In this document: positions 38,529-50,100 of the stretch, in pieces
How positions within the stretch are numbered: the stretch's first letter is position 1
How the letters are laid out: each line of letters starts with the position of its first letter
NCBI RefSeq assembly: GCF_006715495.1
Contig: NZ_VFNI01000002.1
Location: 1 to 64,000, forward strand
Length of the DNA stretch: 64,000 bases
Reading direction: 5' to 3'
DNA from: Herbaspirillum sp. SJZ106
GTDB lineage: Bacteria > Pseudomonadota > Gammaproteobacteria > Burkholderiales > Burkholderiaceae_D
Translations under genes and position numbers: made by a program
The notes under the pieces: generated by a model
Database searches by the model: none
The model's input: the letters and a program-made list of their open reading frames with translations, nothing else
Told to the model about the DNA's origin: nothing

Positions 38529-39224
38529 ATGCGCAACCTGGTTCTGTTGCCAGGCTTCATGCTTAACCGGCACCTGTGGGACGACATGCAGGGCGACCTC
38601 GCCACGCTGGGCACGCTCACCTTCGGCGACCTGGGCCAGGAGGTCGGCATCCAGGCCATGGCCGACGCGGTACTGAGCCAGGCGCCGGAGAAATTCATCC
38701 TGTTCGGATTTTCGATGGGCGGCTTCGTGGCCCAGGCGATCGCGCTCAAGGCGCCGCAGCGGGTGCTTGGCCTGGCGCTGCTCAATACCTCGTCACGTCC
38801 GCAGACCGCGCAGGAGTCGGCCGCCACCAAGGCGCAACTGGAGATCGCCCAGCGCACGCCGTTCAAGGGCCTGACGTCGCGGGCACTGGCTTCGTCGCTG
38901 CATCCCGCGCGCAGTGCCGAGCGCGCGCTGCTCGACCGTTTGCAGGCGATGGCGCTGTCCAATGGCAAAGAGGTGTTCCTGCGCCAGCTGCAGACGCTGC
39001 GCGACAGCAATGCCGAACAACTGCAGCAACTGCGCTGCCCGGTGCTGGTGGTGGCCAGCGACCAGGACAAGTTGCGCACGGTGGAAGAATCGGAAGAGAT
39101 GGTGCGGCAGATCCCCCAGGCGCGTTTTGAGATCGTGGCCGATTGCGGCCACATGACGCCGATGGAAAAGCCGCATGAATTGTTCGCCCTGATCCAGGAC
39201 TGGATCGCGCAATCGGGCCTGTGA
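38529..39224 (+). CDS. alpha/beta hydrolase
   Basis: Soluble alpha/beta-hydrolase of 231 residues. The nucleophile elbow is GFSMGG (Ser near residue 61), the oxyanion region LLPGFMLNRHLWDD, the acid lies in VASDQDKL and the catalytic histidine in DCGHMTPMEKP. A GGGGAA site precedes the ATG. No signal peptide. The family covers esterases, thioesterases and haloperoxidase-like enzymes; the substrate cannot be read. A strong terminator follows. Confidence 0.88.
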   Translation: MRNLVLLPGFMLNRHLWDDMQGDLATLGTLTFGDLGQEVGIQAMADAVLSQAPEKFILFGFSMGGFVAQAIALKAPQRVLGLALLNTSSRPQTAQESAATKAQLEIAQRTPFKGLTSRALASSLHPARSAERALLDRLQAMALSNGKEVFLRQLQTLRDSNAEQLQQLRCPVLVVASDQDKLRTVEESEEMVRQIPQARFEIVADCGHMTPMEKPHELFALIQDWIAQSGL

Positions 39225-39261
39225 GGCGGGGGCGGGCGCCGCGCCCGGCGGCAAGCAAAGC

Positions 39262-39299
39262 GAAAGGCAGCCGGACGATCGCCGGCTGCCTTTCTTTTT
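39262..39299 (+). terminator. intrinsic terminator after the hydrolase gene
   Basis: A 13-bp stem (GAAAGGCAGCCGG and its complement, 7-base loop) is followed by CTTTTTC. It lies 37 bases after the stop. Confidence 0.85.
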
Positions 39300-39353
39300 C
39301 CGGCGCAGGCGGGAAAAGCCTGCCTGGAGCCGCCGGGCGTTTCCGGCAGCGCC

Positions 39354-39611
39354 TTACTTCTTGCGCGGCGCGTCGGCGGCCACGCGTCCGGGAGCCTTGT
39401 TCATTTCATCCAGGCCGCCGCTGCCGCGCAGGTCGGTATCGACCTTGCCTTCGCGGATATCGTCGTAGGCCTGGCGAATCTCCGGCCGTTCCACCTTGCG
39501 GCCGCTGTCTGCCGGATCCTGGCGGTCGAAGCTCTGGTCATGCTCATGCGGCAGTCGCGGCTTGTCGTGTTTGGGATGACGGTCTTTTCTGGTTCTGAGA
39601 AAGCTGGTCAT
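39354..39611 (-). CDS. small hydrophilic protein of unknown function
   Basis: An 85-residue, strongly charged protein without hydrophobic segments or cysteines. The N-terminal half is Arg/Lys/His/Asp-rich (MTSFLRTRKDRHPKHDKP), and AYDDIREGKVDTDLRG is the most structured-looking part. It is probably largely disordered. Similar short proteins occur in Burkholderiales genomes without known role. It is convergent with the hydrolase gene, separated by a terminator. Confidence 0.6.
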   Translation of the reverse strand: MTSFLRTRKDRHPKHDKPRLPHEHDQSFDRQDPADSGRKVERPEIRQAYDDIREGKVDTDLRGSGGLDEMNKAPGRVAADAPRKK

Positions 39612-39938
39612 GTTGTCCTCGCGTCAAATGTTGGACTTTCTTCCATCGTTGCGGATTACCGTGGCGGAGATTGCGGCAATGGCGCCGCGCGCAAAAAGAT
39701 GGAAGCGAACTGATACGACCGGTTGCCCAGGAAGAAGTGCCGGACGTTACAAATTGAGCGGAAAGTAAGGGCGTTGTCCGACGGACAATTCGGACAAGCG
39801 GAGGAGGGATGGGGCAGGTGGCGGCGGGCGGGAAGCCGTTTGGAGCTCCGTACCTGCCGCTGCGTTCAATCGCGGCGAGGCGGTTCGGTCTGGCGCATGC
39901 GCTGCCGCGGCAGCCAGGCCGCACCGGGCGATATCGCC
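39612..39938. other. gene-free spacer
   Basis: Between the 85-residue protein and the nitronate monooxygenase gene end I see no gene, repeat or hairpin that I can support. It must contain the promoter of the small minus-strand gene. Confidence 0.5.
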
Positions 39939-40910
39939 TTACAGCGCCAGGCGCGCCCGCGCCGCCCGGTATTCGGCTTCAAGGCGGTCGGCCATTTCGG
40001 CCACCGAAGGGATGTCGTCCATCAGGCCCACGCCCTGGCCGGCGCCCCAGATGTCGCGCCATGCCTTGGCCTTGCTGCTGCCGCCAGAACCGAAATTCAT
40101 CTTGGTCTTGTCCGCTTCCGGCAGGTTGTCCGGGTCGAGCCCGGCGTTGACGATGGATTTTTTCAGGTAATTGCCGTGCACGCCGGTAAACAGGTTGGTG
40201 TATACCACATCGGCGGCGGTCGATTCCACGATGGCCTGGCGGTAAGCCTCGTCGACGTTGGACTCCTTGGTTGCCAGCCAGCGCGAGCCGATGTAGGCGA
40301 AGTCCGCTCCCATGGCCTGCGCTCCCAGCACGGCGTCGCCGGTGGCGATGGCGCCCGACAGCACCAGCGGCCCCTTGAACATCTTGCGCACCTCGCCCAC
40401 CAGCGCAAACGGCGATAGCGGGCCGGCATGGCCGCCGGCGCCGGCCGCCACCAGGATCAGGCCATCCACGCCGGCTTCCAGCGCCTTCTCGGCGTGGCGA
40501 ATGGAAATCACGTCGTGCAGCACGATGCCGCCGTAGCTGTGCACCGCATCCAGCATCTCCCGGGGCGGCGCGCGCAGGCTGGAGATGATGATCGGCACCT
40601 GGTGCCGCACGCAGACCTCGACGTCATGCGCCAGGCGGTCGTTGGACTGGTGCACGATCTGGTTGACCGCGATCGGCCCGACCTTGCGTTGCGGATGTTG
40701 CTCTTGCCACTCGGCCAGCTCGGCCTGCAGCTGGGTCAGCCACACATCCAGCTGTTCGGCCGGCCGGGCGTTGAGGGCAGGGAAGGCGCCCACCAGCCCG
40801 GCCTTGCACTGGGCCGCCACCAGGGCCGGGCCGCTGGCGATGAACATGGGCGAGCAGATGATGGGCAGGCGCAGATCTTGCAAGGCTTTCGGGTAAGCAG
40901 GCTGGGGCAT
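39939..40910 (-). CDS. nitronate monooxygenase-family flavoprotein
   Basis: FMN-dependent TIM-barrel enzyme of 323 residues. It opens with LRLPIICSPMFIASGPALVAA, carries the FMN/phosphate-binding VAAGAGGHAGPLSPFAL and the C-terminal LSGAIATGDAVLGAQAMGADF stretch typical of the 2-nitropropane dioxygenase family. Members oxidise alkyl nitronates or propionate 3-nitronate, removing a toxic compound. Cytoplasmic. It stands alone with 294 bases upstream. Confidence 0.9.
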   Translation of the reverse strand: MPQPAYPKALQDLRLPIICSPMFIASGPALVAAQCKAGLVGAFPALNARPAEQLDVWLTQLQAELAEWQEQHPQRKVGPIAVNQIVHQSNDRLAHDVEVCVRHQVPIIISSLRAPPREMLDAVHSYGGIVLHDVISIRHAEKALEAGVDGLILVAAGAGGHAGPLSPFALVGEVRKMFKGPLVLSGAIATGDAVLGAQAMGADFAYIGSRWLATKESNVDEAYRQAIVESTAADVVYTNLFTGVHGNYLKKSIVNAGLDPDNLPEADKTKMNFGSGGSSKAKAWRDIWGAGQGVGLMDDIPSVAEMADRLEAEYRAARARLAL

Positions 40911-41021
40911 GGCTGTCTCTCGGTTGTCGTTATGGAAAGGCGCTGGTCCTGAATTTGTTCGACGATTATAGGTGAAAATATTACGATCGTGCTTTTTGTT
41001 GCGCGGACGTGAATTTCATCC

Positions 41022-41042
41022 GGAAATTGCTAAATAATTTCC
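41022..41042. other. A+T-rich inverted repeat before the 50-residue protein
   Basis: GGAAATT and its exact complement AATTTCC flank a 7-base loop. It lies in the spacer between the nitronate monooxygenase start and a small membrane-protein gene. It could be an operator or a weak hairpin; no further support. Confidence 0.35.
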
Positions 41043-41204
41043 AGGATCGGCCGGCCTGCGTGTTATGTTTTTTTCGTACCTGCCGTAATGCATGTATGGA
41101 TGGGCCGCGCCGGGGCGCGTGCCCCCGGTGTCCGGAGCGTTTCCGGCACGGATGGCAGGATCCATCGTTGTCATGCAATCGCACGATCCGTTGTGGGGAA
41201 AGTC

Positions 41205-41357
41205 ATGGAAACCTTCGAGTTCGCCAATATCGCCATCGTTGCCGCATTGGGCGGCGGGCTGGTTCTGTGTGCGGTGCTGCACCACCGCTTCCTGAAAAAG
41301 GCCGTCGTCACCGCCGACAAGCGGCACGTGCGCGGCCTGCGCCGATACCGCCAGTGA
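41205..41357 (+). CDS. small single-helix membrane protein
   Basis: A 50-residue protein. Residues about 8-27 (IAIVAALGGGLVLCAVL) form one membrane helix, followed by a basic tail (HHRFLKKAVVTADKRHVRGLRRYR) that should stay in the cytoplasm. A GGGGAA ribosome site lies 4 bases before the ATG, which is why I chose this start over an upstream one. No family is recognised; it could be a regulatory small membrane protein. Confidence 0.55.
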   Translation: METFEFANIAIVAALGGGLVLCAVLHHRFLKKAVVTADKRHVRGLRRYRQ

Positions 41358-41475
41358 CCGCCCGTGACCGCCTTGCCGCGCCGGCCGATGTATCGCGGCT
41401 TGCCTTGCCGGCTGGCCGGGCTGGCGTTTTGCCGGCGGTCATCAAAATGTTTCGCTGAACCGAGGCCTTCCAAAG

Positions 41476-41507
41476 AAAACGCCGGGATTGCCCCGGCGTT
41501 TTTGTTT
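41476..41507. terminator. bidirectional terminator after the HMG-CoA lyase gene
   Basis: An 11-bp stem AAAACGCCGGG/CCCGGCGTTTT with a 5-base loop and T-rich flanks on both strands. It is placed for the minus-strand lyase gene ending at 41524 and may also stop transcripts from the small plus-strand gene. Confidence 0.85.
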
Positions 41508-41523
41508 GGCGCATGCGAAGCGT

Positions 41524-42432
41524 TCAGGCCGCGCGCTTGGCCGCGATGGCATTGCCGGCGCGGCTGACCGATTTGCGGCCCAGGTGCTGCGAAATGAACT
41601 GGCCGGCGTCGACCACCGCATTGAGGTCGACGCCGGTGTCGATGCCCAGCCCCTGCATCATGTACAACACGTCTTCCGACGCCACGTTGCCGGTCGCGCC
41701 CTTGGCATAGGGGCAGCCGCCCAGGCCCGCCACCGACGAATGGTAGATGGTGATGCCGGCCTGCAGGCTGGCGTAGATGTTGGCCAGCGCCTGGCCGTAG
41801 GTGTCGTGGAAGTGGCCGGACAGGCCCTCGATATGGAATTCGCGGATCGCCGTTTCCATCACCGGCCGCACCTTGTCGGGCGTGGCCACGCCGATGGTGT
41901 CGGCGATGTCGATCTCGTCGCAGCCCAGTTCGCGGAAGCGGCGCACCACATCGGCCACCGCGTCCAGCGGCACCTCGCCCTGGTAAGGGCAACCGAAGGC
42001 GCAACTGACGGCCGCGCGCAGGCGCTTGCGGTGCTGCTTGGCGGCCGTGGCGACTTCGCGGAAGCGCTCGATCGATTCGGCGATCGAGCAGTTGATGTTC
42101 TTTTGCGAAAACGCCTCGGACGCCGCGCCGAAGATCACCACTTCATCCACGCCGGCTTCCAGCGCCGCCTCGAAGCCCTTCATGTTGGGCACCAGCGCCG
42201 AATACACCACGCCGGGTTTGCGCGTGATGCCATGCATCACTTCGCTGGAGGTCGCCATCTGCGGCACCCACTTGGGCGAGACGAACGAGGCCGCCTCGAC
42301 ATTGGGAAAACCGGCCGCGGTGAGCCGGTTCACCAGCTCGATCTTCACCTCGGCGGAGATGGTTTCCTTCTCGTTCTGCAAGCCGTCGCGCGGGCCGACT
42401 TCGACGATTTTTACTTTTTTCGGCAGGCTCAT
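41524..42432 (-). CDS. mvaB: hydroxymethylglutaryl-CoA lyase
   Basis: TIM-barrel lyase of 302 residues that splits HMG-CoA into acetyl-CoA and acetoacetate, the last step of leucine breakdown. VEVGPRDGLQNE near the start and the catalytic-loop segment GGCPYAKGATGNVASED (active-site cysteine) are diagnostic, with the metal-binding HFHDTYG in between. The ATG at 42432 gives MSLPKKVKIVEVG; a longer frame runs through the YbaK gene. It lies at the far end of the liu cluster. Confidence 0.95.
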   Translation of the reverse strand: MSLPKKVKIVEVGPRDGLQNEKETISAEVKIELVNRLTAAGFPNVEAASFVSPKWVPQMATSSEVMHGITRKPGVVYSALVPNMKGFEAALEAGVDEVVIFGAASEAFSQKNINCSIAESIERFREVATAAKQHRKRLRAAVSCAFGCPYQGEVPLDAVADVVRRFRELGCDEIDIADTIGVATPDKVRPVMETAIREFHIEGLSGHFHDTYGQALANIYASLQAGITIYHSSVAGLGGCPYAKGATGNVASEDVLYMMQGLGIDTGVDLNAVVDAGQFISQHLGRKSVSRAGNAIAAKRAA

Positions 42433-42479
42433 GTTGCGTGTCTCCTCTTGTCTCTTGTATGGCCGGCGATGCGGTGGCA

Positions 42480-42995
42480 TCAGGCGGCGTTGGGTACGGG
42501 ATCCAGCTTGACGTCGGCGACCAGGCCGCCGGTCATCTTTTCCAGCTGGGCGGCGGTCAGGTTGAACACCGCGTGCGGATGGCCGGCCGCCGCCCACACG
42601 CTGGGATAAAGGAACAGGTCGCGGTCGATCAGCATCACCGGCTTGACCACATGGCCGACCGGGCATACGCCGCCGATCGCATAGCCGGTGCTGTCGCGCA
42701 CGAACCTGGCGTCGGCCTTGCCCAGGGGGCCTACCAGCGCGGTCACCTTGGCTTCGTCGACGCGGTTGCTGCCGCTGGCGATCACCAGCACCGGCGCATC
42801 GTCGGTCACGCGCCGGAAGATGATCGACTTGGCGATTTCCGACACGCTGCAGCCCAGGCCGGCGGCGGCTTCGGCCGAGGTGCGGCCGGTCGCCGGCAGC
42901 ATCACCACCGGTTTGTCATGCCCGAGTTGGGCCAGCAGGTCGGAAACGCGTTGGGCGGAAGAGGGCAGGGCGGCGGTATCGGCGGTCTGGGTCAT
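42480..42995 (-). CDS. YbaK/EbsC-family deacylase-like protein
   Basis: A 171-residue protein of the prolyl-tRNA-synthetase-editing fold. It shows the SVSEIAKSIIFRRV and YAIGGVCPVGH stretches of the YbaK/ProX group, including the conserved lysine and the GGVCPVGH turn. Such proteins remove mischarged Cys or Ala from tRNA-Pro. It sits inside the liu cluster between HMG-CoA lyase and a metallo-hydrolase; its link with leucine breakdown is unclear. Confidence 0.88.
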   Translation of the reverse strand: MTQTADTAALPSSAQRVSDLLAQLGHDKPVVMLPATGRTSAEAAAGLGCSVSEIAKSIIFRRVTDDAPVLVIASGSNRVDEAKVTALVGPLGKADARFVRDSTGYAIGGVCPVGHVVKPVMLIDRDLFLYPSVWAAAGHPHAVFNLTAAQLEKMTGGLVADVKLDPVPNAA

Positions 42996-43067
42996 GGCAT
43001 GGCGGGGAATGAAAACTGATCCGACATGATAGCAGCGGCGCGCATGTCCGTTTGGGCAGCCATCGGT

Positions 43068-43997
43068 TCAGGCATCCAGCAAAAACATGCCGTCGTTGCG
43101 CGCCGCGCCCGCGCGTTCCAGTTGCGCGGCAACCCAGTGCGCCAGCGCATCGTCGTCCATGTGCATGAAGCGTTCATTGGCGATGCGCAGCAAGGGGATT
43201 TCGCACATCATCGCCGGCAGGTCGGCCAGTGCGATGCGCTGCCGCTCCAGCAACAGGAACTTCACCAGCACCTTGATGCCGTTCTGGGCATTGCGCAGCG
43301 GATCGGCTTGCAGGTAATCGAGGCGGGAGAAGGCCTTCTCCAGCGCATCGTCCACCTCTGAAAAAGGCGCGCCATGCCCGGGAATGACCAGCTTCACCTC
43401 CAGCGTGCGGATCAGCTCCAGCGTGGCGCGCGCTTCGGCAAAACCCGATTCGCCGTCCAGCTCGGGAAAGATGATGCCGAAGCCGTTGCGCCACAAGGCG
43501 TCGGCCGAGATCAAAATGCCTTCCGGCGCGCAGTAGAAAACCAGCGAATGCGGATCGTGGCCAGGCGCCGCCAGCGCCTGCCAGTCGAGGTCGCCCAGGC
43601 GCAGCATATCGCCGGCGCGCACCGTATCGTTGAAACCGAAGCGCGCGCAGCGCTGGCCGGTGGCGCGGTAGCTCAGCGCATCCTCATCCCAGGCGCCGAC
43701 CTTTTGCGCCTCTGCCGCCGGGATGGCGGTGCGGCAGCCATAAGCGGCCTGCAAGGCGGCATTGCCGCCGCAATGGTCGGAATGCAGGTGGGTGTTGAGC
43801 AGCAGGTCGAGCTTGTCGCGCCCGCGCTGGCGCAGCACGTGGCGCACCAGCGCCAGCGTCTGTTCCGCATGCGAGACATAGCCGCTGTCGATCAGCGCCA
43901 CCTCGTCCCGCCCGAACAGCAGCACATTGTTGGACGACAGCCAGCCGCGCTCCAGCACATGGATCGACGGCGGCACATGCAGGGCCGGTGCGTTCAT
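43068..43997 (-). CDS. metallo-beta-lactamase-fold hydrolase (liu cluster)
   Basis: Soluble MBL-fold protein of 309 residues. The zinc motif is NTHLHSDHCGG (HxHxDH), with later ligands in APGHDPHSL (His) and DA in LISADALW, and a C-terminal GHGAPF. It belongs to the lactonase/glyoxalase-like group. It follows liuD after 9 bases on the same strand, so it is probably co-transcribed with the carboxylase genes; a thioesterase-like role in acyl-CoA handling is possible but not shown. Confidence 0.9.
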   Translation of the reverse strand: MNAPALHVPPSIHVLERGWLSSNNVLLFGRDEVALIDSGYVSHAEQTLALVRHVLRQRGRDKLDLLLNTHLHSDHCGGNAALQAAYGCRTAIPAAEAQKVGAWDEDALSYRATGQRCARFGFNDTVRAGDMLRLGDLDWQALAAPGHDPHSLVFYCAPEGILISADALWRNGFGIIFPELDGESGFAEARATLELIRTLEVKLVIPGHGAPFSEVDDALEKAFSRLDYLQADPLRNAQNGIKVLVKFLLLERQRIALADLPAMMCEIPLLRIANERFMHMDDDALAHWVAAQLERAGAARNDGMFLLDA

Positions 43998-44006
43998 TGC
44001 CGGCGC

Positions 44007-46022
<2,016 letters not shown>

Positions 46023-46045
46023 GGGGTCTCCTCCGTGGGCGCGGT

Positions 46046-47680
46046 TCAGATGCGGAACACGCCGAATTTGGTTTCTTCGATAGGCGCATTGAGCGCCGCC
46101 GACAGGCCCAGCGCCAGCACCGTGCGGGTGTCGGCCGGATCGATCACGCCGTCGTCCCACAAGCGCGCCGAGGCATAGTAGGGATGGCCCTGCGTTTCAT
46201 ATTGCGCGCGGATCGGTTCCTTGAAGGCGGCTTCTTCTTGCGCGCTCCAGCTGCCGCCGCGCGCTTCGATGCCGTCGCGCTTGACGGTGGCCAGCACGCT
46301 GGCGGCCTGCTCGCCGCCCATCACCGAGATGCGCGCATTGGGCCACATCCACAAAAAGCGCGGCGAGAACGCGCGTCCGCACATGCCGTAATTGCCGGCG
46401 CCGAAGCTGCCGCCGATGATCACCGTCAGCTTGGGCACGGCGGCGGTCGACACTGCCGTCACCATCTTGGCGCCGTGGCGGGCGATGCCTTCGTTCTCGA
46501 CTTTCTTGCCGACCATGAAGCCGGTGATGTTCTGCAGGAAGATCAGCGGGATCTTGCGCTGGCAGCACAGCTCGATGAAGTGCGTGCCCTTCTCGGCCGA
46601 TTCCGAAAACAGGATGCCGTTGTTGGCGACGATGCCCACCGGCATGCCATGCAAGTGGGCGAAGCCGCACACCAGCGTGGTGCCGTAGCGGGCCTTGAAC
46701 TCGTCGAACTGGCTGCCGTCGACGATGCGCGCGATCACTTCGCGCACGTCGAAGGGCTTGCGGGTGTCGGTGGGGATCACGCCGTACAGTTCATGCGCCG
46801 GATACTTCGGCGCGACGCTCTCGCGCAGCGCCAGTTGCTGCGGTTTCTTGCGGTTGAAGTTGCCGACGATGCCGCGCGCGATCGACAGCGCATGCAGGTC
46901 GTCTTGCGCCAGGTGGTCGGCCACGCCGGACAGGCGCGTATGCACGTCGCCGCCGCCCAGTTCCTCGGCCGTGACCACTTCGCCGGTGGCGGCCTTCACC
47001 AGCGGCGGGCCGGCCAGGAAGATGGTGGCCTGTTCCTTGACGATGATGGATTCGTCGCTCATGGCCGGCACGTAGGCGCCGCCGGCGGTGCACGATCCCA
47101 TCACGACGGCAACCTGCGGGATGCCCTTGGCCGACATATTGGCCTGGTTGAAGAAAATGCGGCCGAAGTGGTCGCGGTCGGGAAAGACCTCGTCCTGGTT
47201 GGGCAGGTTGGCGCCGCCGCTGTCGACCAGGTAGATGCAGGGCAGGTGGTTGAACTCGGCGATCTCTTGCGCGCGCAAATGCTTCTTGGCGGTCATCGGG
47301 TAGTAGGTGCCGCCCTTGACCGTAGCGTCGTTGCACACGATCAGGCATTCCTGCCCGGCCACGCGGCCGATGCCGGTGATGATGCCGGCCGAGGGCGCGG
47401 CGTCTTTCAGGTTGCCGTCGCGGTCCTTTTCACGGTACATGCCATAGGCCGCCAGCTGCGAGAATTCGAGGAAGGGCGTGCCGGGGTCGAGCAGCATCTG
47501 CACCCGGTCGCGCGGCAGCAGCTTGCCGCGCGCCAGGTGCTTGTCGCGCGCGGCCTGGCCGCCGCCTTCGGCGATCGCCGCGACCTTTTGCTTCAGGTCG
47601 TCGACGATGCGTTGCATGGCATCGCGGTTGGCCTGGAAATCCTCGCTGCGCGGGTTGAGCTTGCTTTCGATCTGCGGCAT
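46046..47680 (-). CDS. liuB: methylcrotonyl-CoA carboxylase beta subunit
   Basis: Carboxyltransferase subunit of 544 residues. It opens with [24 protein letters not shown] (part) and contains [18 protein letters not shown], a crotonase-like oxyanion region of the family, and [12 protein letters not shown] toward the C-terminus. With LiuD it forms the 3-methylcrotonyl-CoA carboxylase of leucine degradation. It is separated from the YchJ gene by 78 bases that contain a short tandem repeat. Confidence 0.95.
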   Translation of the reverse strand: MPQIESKLNPRSEDFQANRDAMQRIVDDLKQKVAAIAEGGGQAARDKHLARGKLLPRDRVQMLLDPGTPFLEFSQLAAYGMYREKDRDGNLKDAAPSAGIITGIGRVAGQECLIVCNDATVKGGTYYPMTAKKHLRAQEIAEFNHLPCIYLVDSGGANLPNQDEVFPDRDHFGRIFFNQANMSAKGIPQVAVVMGSCTAGGAYVPAMSDESIIVKEQATIFLAGPPLVKAATGEVVTAEELGGGDVHTRLSGVADHLAQDDLHALSIARGIVGNFNRKKPQQLALRESVAPKYPAHELYGVIPTDTRKPFDVREVIARIVDGSQFDEFKARYGTTLVCGFAHLHGMPVGIVANNGILFSESAEKGTHFIELCCQRKIPLIFLQNITGFMVGKKVENEGIARHGAKMVTAVSTAAVPKLTVIIGGSFGAGNYGMCGRAFSPRFLWMWPNARISVMGGEQAASVLATVKRDGIEARGGSWSAQEEAAFKEPIRAQYETQGHPYYASARLWDDGVIDPADTRTVLALGLSAALNAPIEETKFGVFRI

Positions 47681-47733
47681 GTCGTGTCTCTCTCTTCAGT
47701 TTTTCTGTCTGCCGGTGGTGGGCTTGTGATGGA

Positions 47734-47763
47734 CTTATGGCGGGGCTTATGGTGGGGCTTATG
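47734..47763. repeat. short 12-base tandem repeat after the YchJ gene
   Basis: CTTATGGCGGGG and CTTATGGTGGGG follow each other with one mismatch, then CTTATG again. The tract starts at the stop codon of the YchJ-like gene. Probably replication slippage; no function implied. Confidence 0.6.
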
Positions 47764-48184
47764 CGTCGCCCGGGAAGTTGCCATCGACGTAGTACCAGCG
47801 CGGCGTGCCATCGGCGTCCGGCTGGCGCACGAAGTTGCTGATCTCGTGCATGCGGTGCGCCTTGCCGCCGACCTTGAAGCGCGCCACGAACTCCACCGTG
47901 GCTTCGTCGCTGCCGGCGACATGGGTTTGCTTCTTGATGTCCAGGCCGATCCAGTTGACGTCGGTCTCGCCGGTCAGATCTTCTTCCGGCAAGGTCTCGG
48001 GGAGCCAGGTCGCGCGTAGGTAGGCTTCATCGCGCAGCGCATAGGCGCTGTAGCGCGAGCGCATCAGCAGTTCGGCCGTGGCGGGAATTTCCGCGCCCGA
48101 GATGAAGCGGCCGCAGCAGGCGGCGAAGGCGCCCTTGCCGCAGGGGCATGCGCTGCCCTTGGCGTGGTCTTTCTTGGCGGCCAT
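47759..48184 (-). CDS. YchJ-like SEC-C motif protein
   Basis: A 141-residue protein starting with a SEC-C-type zinc motif, CPCGKGAFAACCGRF (about 12-26), followed by an NTF2-like fold with YSAYALRDEAYL. The C-terminal copy of the zinc motif found in some YchJ proteins is absent. Function unknown; it may act in protein quality control or metal handling. Its start overlaps the stop of the preceding isomerase gene, so the two are translationally coupled. Confidence 0.87.
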   Translation of the reverse strand: MAAKKDHAKGSACPCGKGAFAACCGRFISGAEIPATAELLMRSRYSAYALRDEAYLRATWLPETLPEEDLTGETDVNWIGLDIKKQTHVAGSDEATVEFVARFKVGGKAHRMHEISNFVRQPDADGTPRWYYVDGNFPGDA

Positions 48185-48786
48185 CAGATCTTCCCGTTTG
48201 CCAGGAAGGCATCCAGTTGCGGGTAGCGGTCGAAGCCCCAGAACGGTTCGCCGTCCACGATCACGAAGGGCGAGCCGAACACGCCTTGCTTTGCTGCTTC
48301 CTCGGTCGCCAGGCGCAGCTTGTCCTTGATCTCCTGGGTGCCCAGCGCCGCTTCCAGCGCGGCATGGTCGATGCCGAGGTCGCCGGCGATGCGCAGCACG
48401 TTGGCCGGCACGCTGATGTCGATGTCTTCGGTGAAGTAGGCGCTATAGACGGTCTGGATGAAATCGACCGCCTTCGCCGGCTGCTGCTCTTGCACCCACA
48501 GCGCGGCGCGCGCGGCGACTTGCGTGCCGATGGGGAAGTTGCCGGGTTCCTTGAAGAAGATATTGTGGAAGCGGGCGGTGCGCCCCATGTCGTGGCGCGA
48601 GTATTCGCCCTTGACCGGGATGGTGACCAGCGAGTTGGTGCCGATGTTCTTGAAGATCGGTCCCAGCAGGATGGGATGCCAGTTGACCTGGCGGCCGTAT
48701 TTCGCCGCCAGCTTGCCGATCTCGACGGCGCCGAAGTAGCCGTAGGGGGAGCTGAAGTCGAAGTAGAAGTCGATGGGCTTGCTCAT
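48184..48786 (-). CDS. 2-hydroxychromene-2-carboxylate isomerase-family protein
   Basis: A 200-residue thioredoxin-fold protein of the DsbA/kappa-GST group. It opens with PIDFYFDFSSPYGYFGAVEIG, the family's glutathione-binding serine/tyrosine stretch, and has GVFGSPFVIVDGEPFWGFDR near the C-terminus. Close relatives isomerise 2-hydroxychromene-2-carboxylate in naphthalene breakdown, but many members lie in acyl-CoA clusters with other roles. Here it sits directly after liuA, so it may serve leucine/isovalerate breakdown. Confidence 0.9.
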   Translation of the reverse strand: MSKPIDFYFDFSSPYGYFGAVEIGKLAAKYGRQVNWHPILLGPIFKNIGTNSLVTIPVKGEYSRHDMGRTARFHNIFFKEPGNFPIGTQVAARAALWVQEQQPAKAVDFIQTVYSAYFTEDIDISVPANVLRIAGDLGIDHAALEAALGTQEIKDKLRLATEEAAKQGVFGSPFVIVDGEPFWGFDRYPQLDAFLANGKI

Positions 48787-48813
48787 GATGTGGTGTGGGT
48801 ACGGGGAAAAAGG

Positions 48814-49998
48814 TCAGAGGGTATCGGCGAACAGTTCGCGGCCGATCAGCATGCGGCGGATCTCGCTGGTGCCGGCGCCGATTTCGTAGAGCTTGGCGTC
48901 GCGCCACAGGCGGCCCACCGGATATTCGTTGATGTAGCCGTTGCCGCCCAGCGCCTGGATCGCTTCGCCGGCCATCCAGGTGGCCTTCTCGGCCGAGTAC
49001 AGGATGGCGCCGGCGGCGTCCTTGCGCAGCGCGCGCACCTGTTCCGGCGAGGCGGCGCGGTCGCAGGCCTGGCCCACGGCATAGACATAGGCCTTGCAGG
49101 CCATCATGGTGGAATACATGTCGGCCAGCTTGCCCTGCATCAGCTGGAATTCGCCGATGGCCTGGCCGAACTGCTTGCGGTCGTGCACGTAGGGCACCAC
49201 CGCGTCCATGCAGGCCTGCATGATGCCCAGCGGGCCGCCGGAGAGCACCGTGCGTTCGAAGTCCAGGCCCGACATCAGCACGTTGACGCCGCGGCCGACG
49301 CCGCCCAGCACGTTTTCTTCCGGCACCTCGCAATCCTGGAACACCAGCTCGCCGGTATGCGAGCCGCGCATGCCCAGCTTGTCGAGCTTTTGCGCCACCG
49401 AGAATCCCTTGAAGCCCTTTTCCACCAGGAAGGCGGTCATGCCGCGCGCGCCGGCTTCCAGGTCGGTCTTGGCGTACACCACCAGCACGTCGGCGTCGGG
49501 CCCGTTGGTGATCCACATCTTGCTGCCGTTGAGCACGTAGCGCTCGCCCTTCTTGTCGGCGCGCAGCTTCATGCTGACCACATCGGAACCGGCGTTGGGT
49601 TCGGACATCGCCAGCGCGCCGATGTAGTCGCCGGAGATCAGCTTGGGCAGGTATTTTTGTTTTTGCGCGTCGTTGCCGTTGCGCTTGATCTGGTTCACGC
49701 ACAGGTTGGAGTGGGCGCCGTACGACAGGCCGATGGAGGCCGAGGCGCGCGAGATTTCTTCCATCGCGACGATGTGCGCCAGGTAACCCATGTTGGCGCC
49801 GCCGTATTCCTCGCTGGCGGTGATGCCCAGCACGCCGAGGTCGCCCAGTTTCTTCCACAGGTCCATCGGGAATTGGTCGCTGCGGTCGACCTCGGCGGCG
49901 CGCGGGGCGATTTCGGCGGCGGCAAAGGTGGCTACGGCCGCGCGCAGCGCATCGATGTCTTCGCCGTGGTTGAAGCTCAGTCCTGGCAGGTCGGGCAT
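48814..49998 (-). CDS. liuA: isovaleryl-CoA dehydrogenase
   Basis: FAD acyl-CoA dehydrogenase of 394 residues, oxidising isovaleryl-CoA to 3-methylcrotonyl-CoA. The catalytic base is Glu248 in [16 protein letters not shown], placed in the helix position specific for isovaleryl-CoA dehydrogenases rather than near the C-terminus. FAD contact text [17 protein letters not shown] and the C-terminal [19 protein letters not shown] are typical. The ATG at 49998 (MPDLPGLS) is chosen; a longer frame crosses the operator. It is the first structural gene of the liu operon, behind the LiuR operator. Confidence 0.95.
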   Translation of the reverse strand: MPDLPGLSFNHGEDIDALRAAVATFAAAEIAPRAAEVDRSDQFPMDLWKKLGDLGVLGITASEEYGGANMGYLAHIVAMEEISRASASIGLSYGAHSNLCVNQIKRNGNDAQKQKYLPKLISGDYIGALAMSEPNAGSDVVSMKLRADKKGERYVLNGSKMWITNGPDADVLVVYAKTDLEAGARGMTAFLVEKGFKGFSVAQKLDKLGMRGSHTGELVFQDCEVPEENVLGGVGRGVNVLMSGLDFERTVLSGGPLGIMQACMDAVVPYVHDRKQFGQAIGEFQLMQGKLADMYSTMMACKAYVYAVGQACDRAASPEQVRALRKDAAGAILYSAEKATWMAGEAIQALGGNGYINEYPVGRLWRDAKLYEIGAGTSEIRRMLIGRELFADTL

Positions 49999-50053
49999 GC
50001 TTGTCTCCTCATTGTCGGTAGTCGTTTTTTCGATGCCGGTTCTGTGCCGGCGT

Positions 50054-50071
50054 GTTGACGTTAACGTCAAC
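50054..50071. promoter_or_regulatory. LiuR operator upstream of liuA
   Basis: Perfect 18-base palindrome GTTGACGTTAACGTCAAC, 56 bases before the liuA start and 30 bases from the liuR stop. It shares the core ACGTTAACGT and the following TATATTGT with the second site at 50633-50650. LiuR-type MerR regulators are known to bind ACGT-centred palindromes upstream of liu genes; assignment here is by position and symmetry. Confidence 0.8.
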
Positions 50072-50100
50072 TATATTGTCTTCCGGTGTGCGCGGTATCT

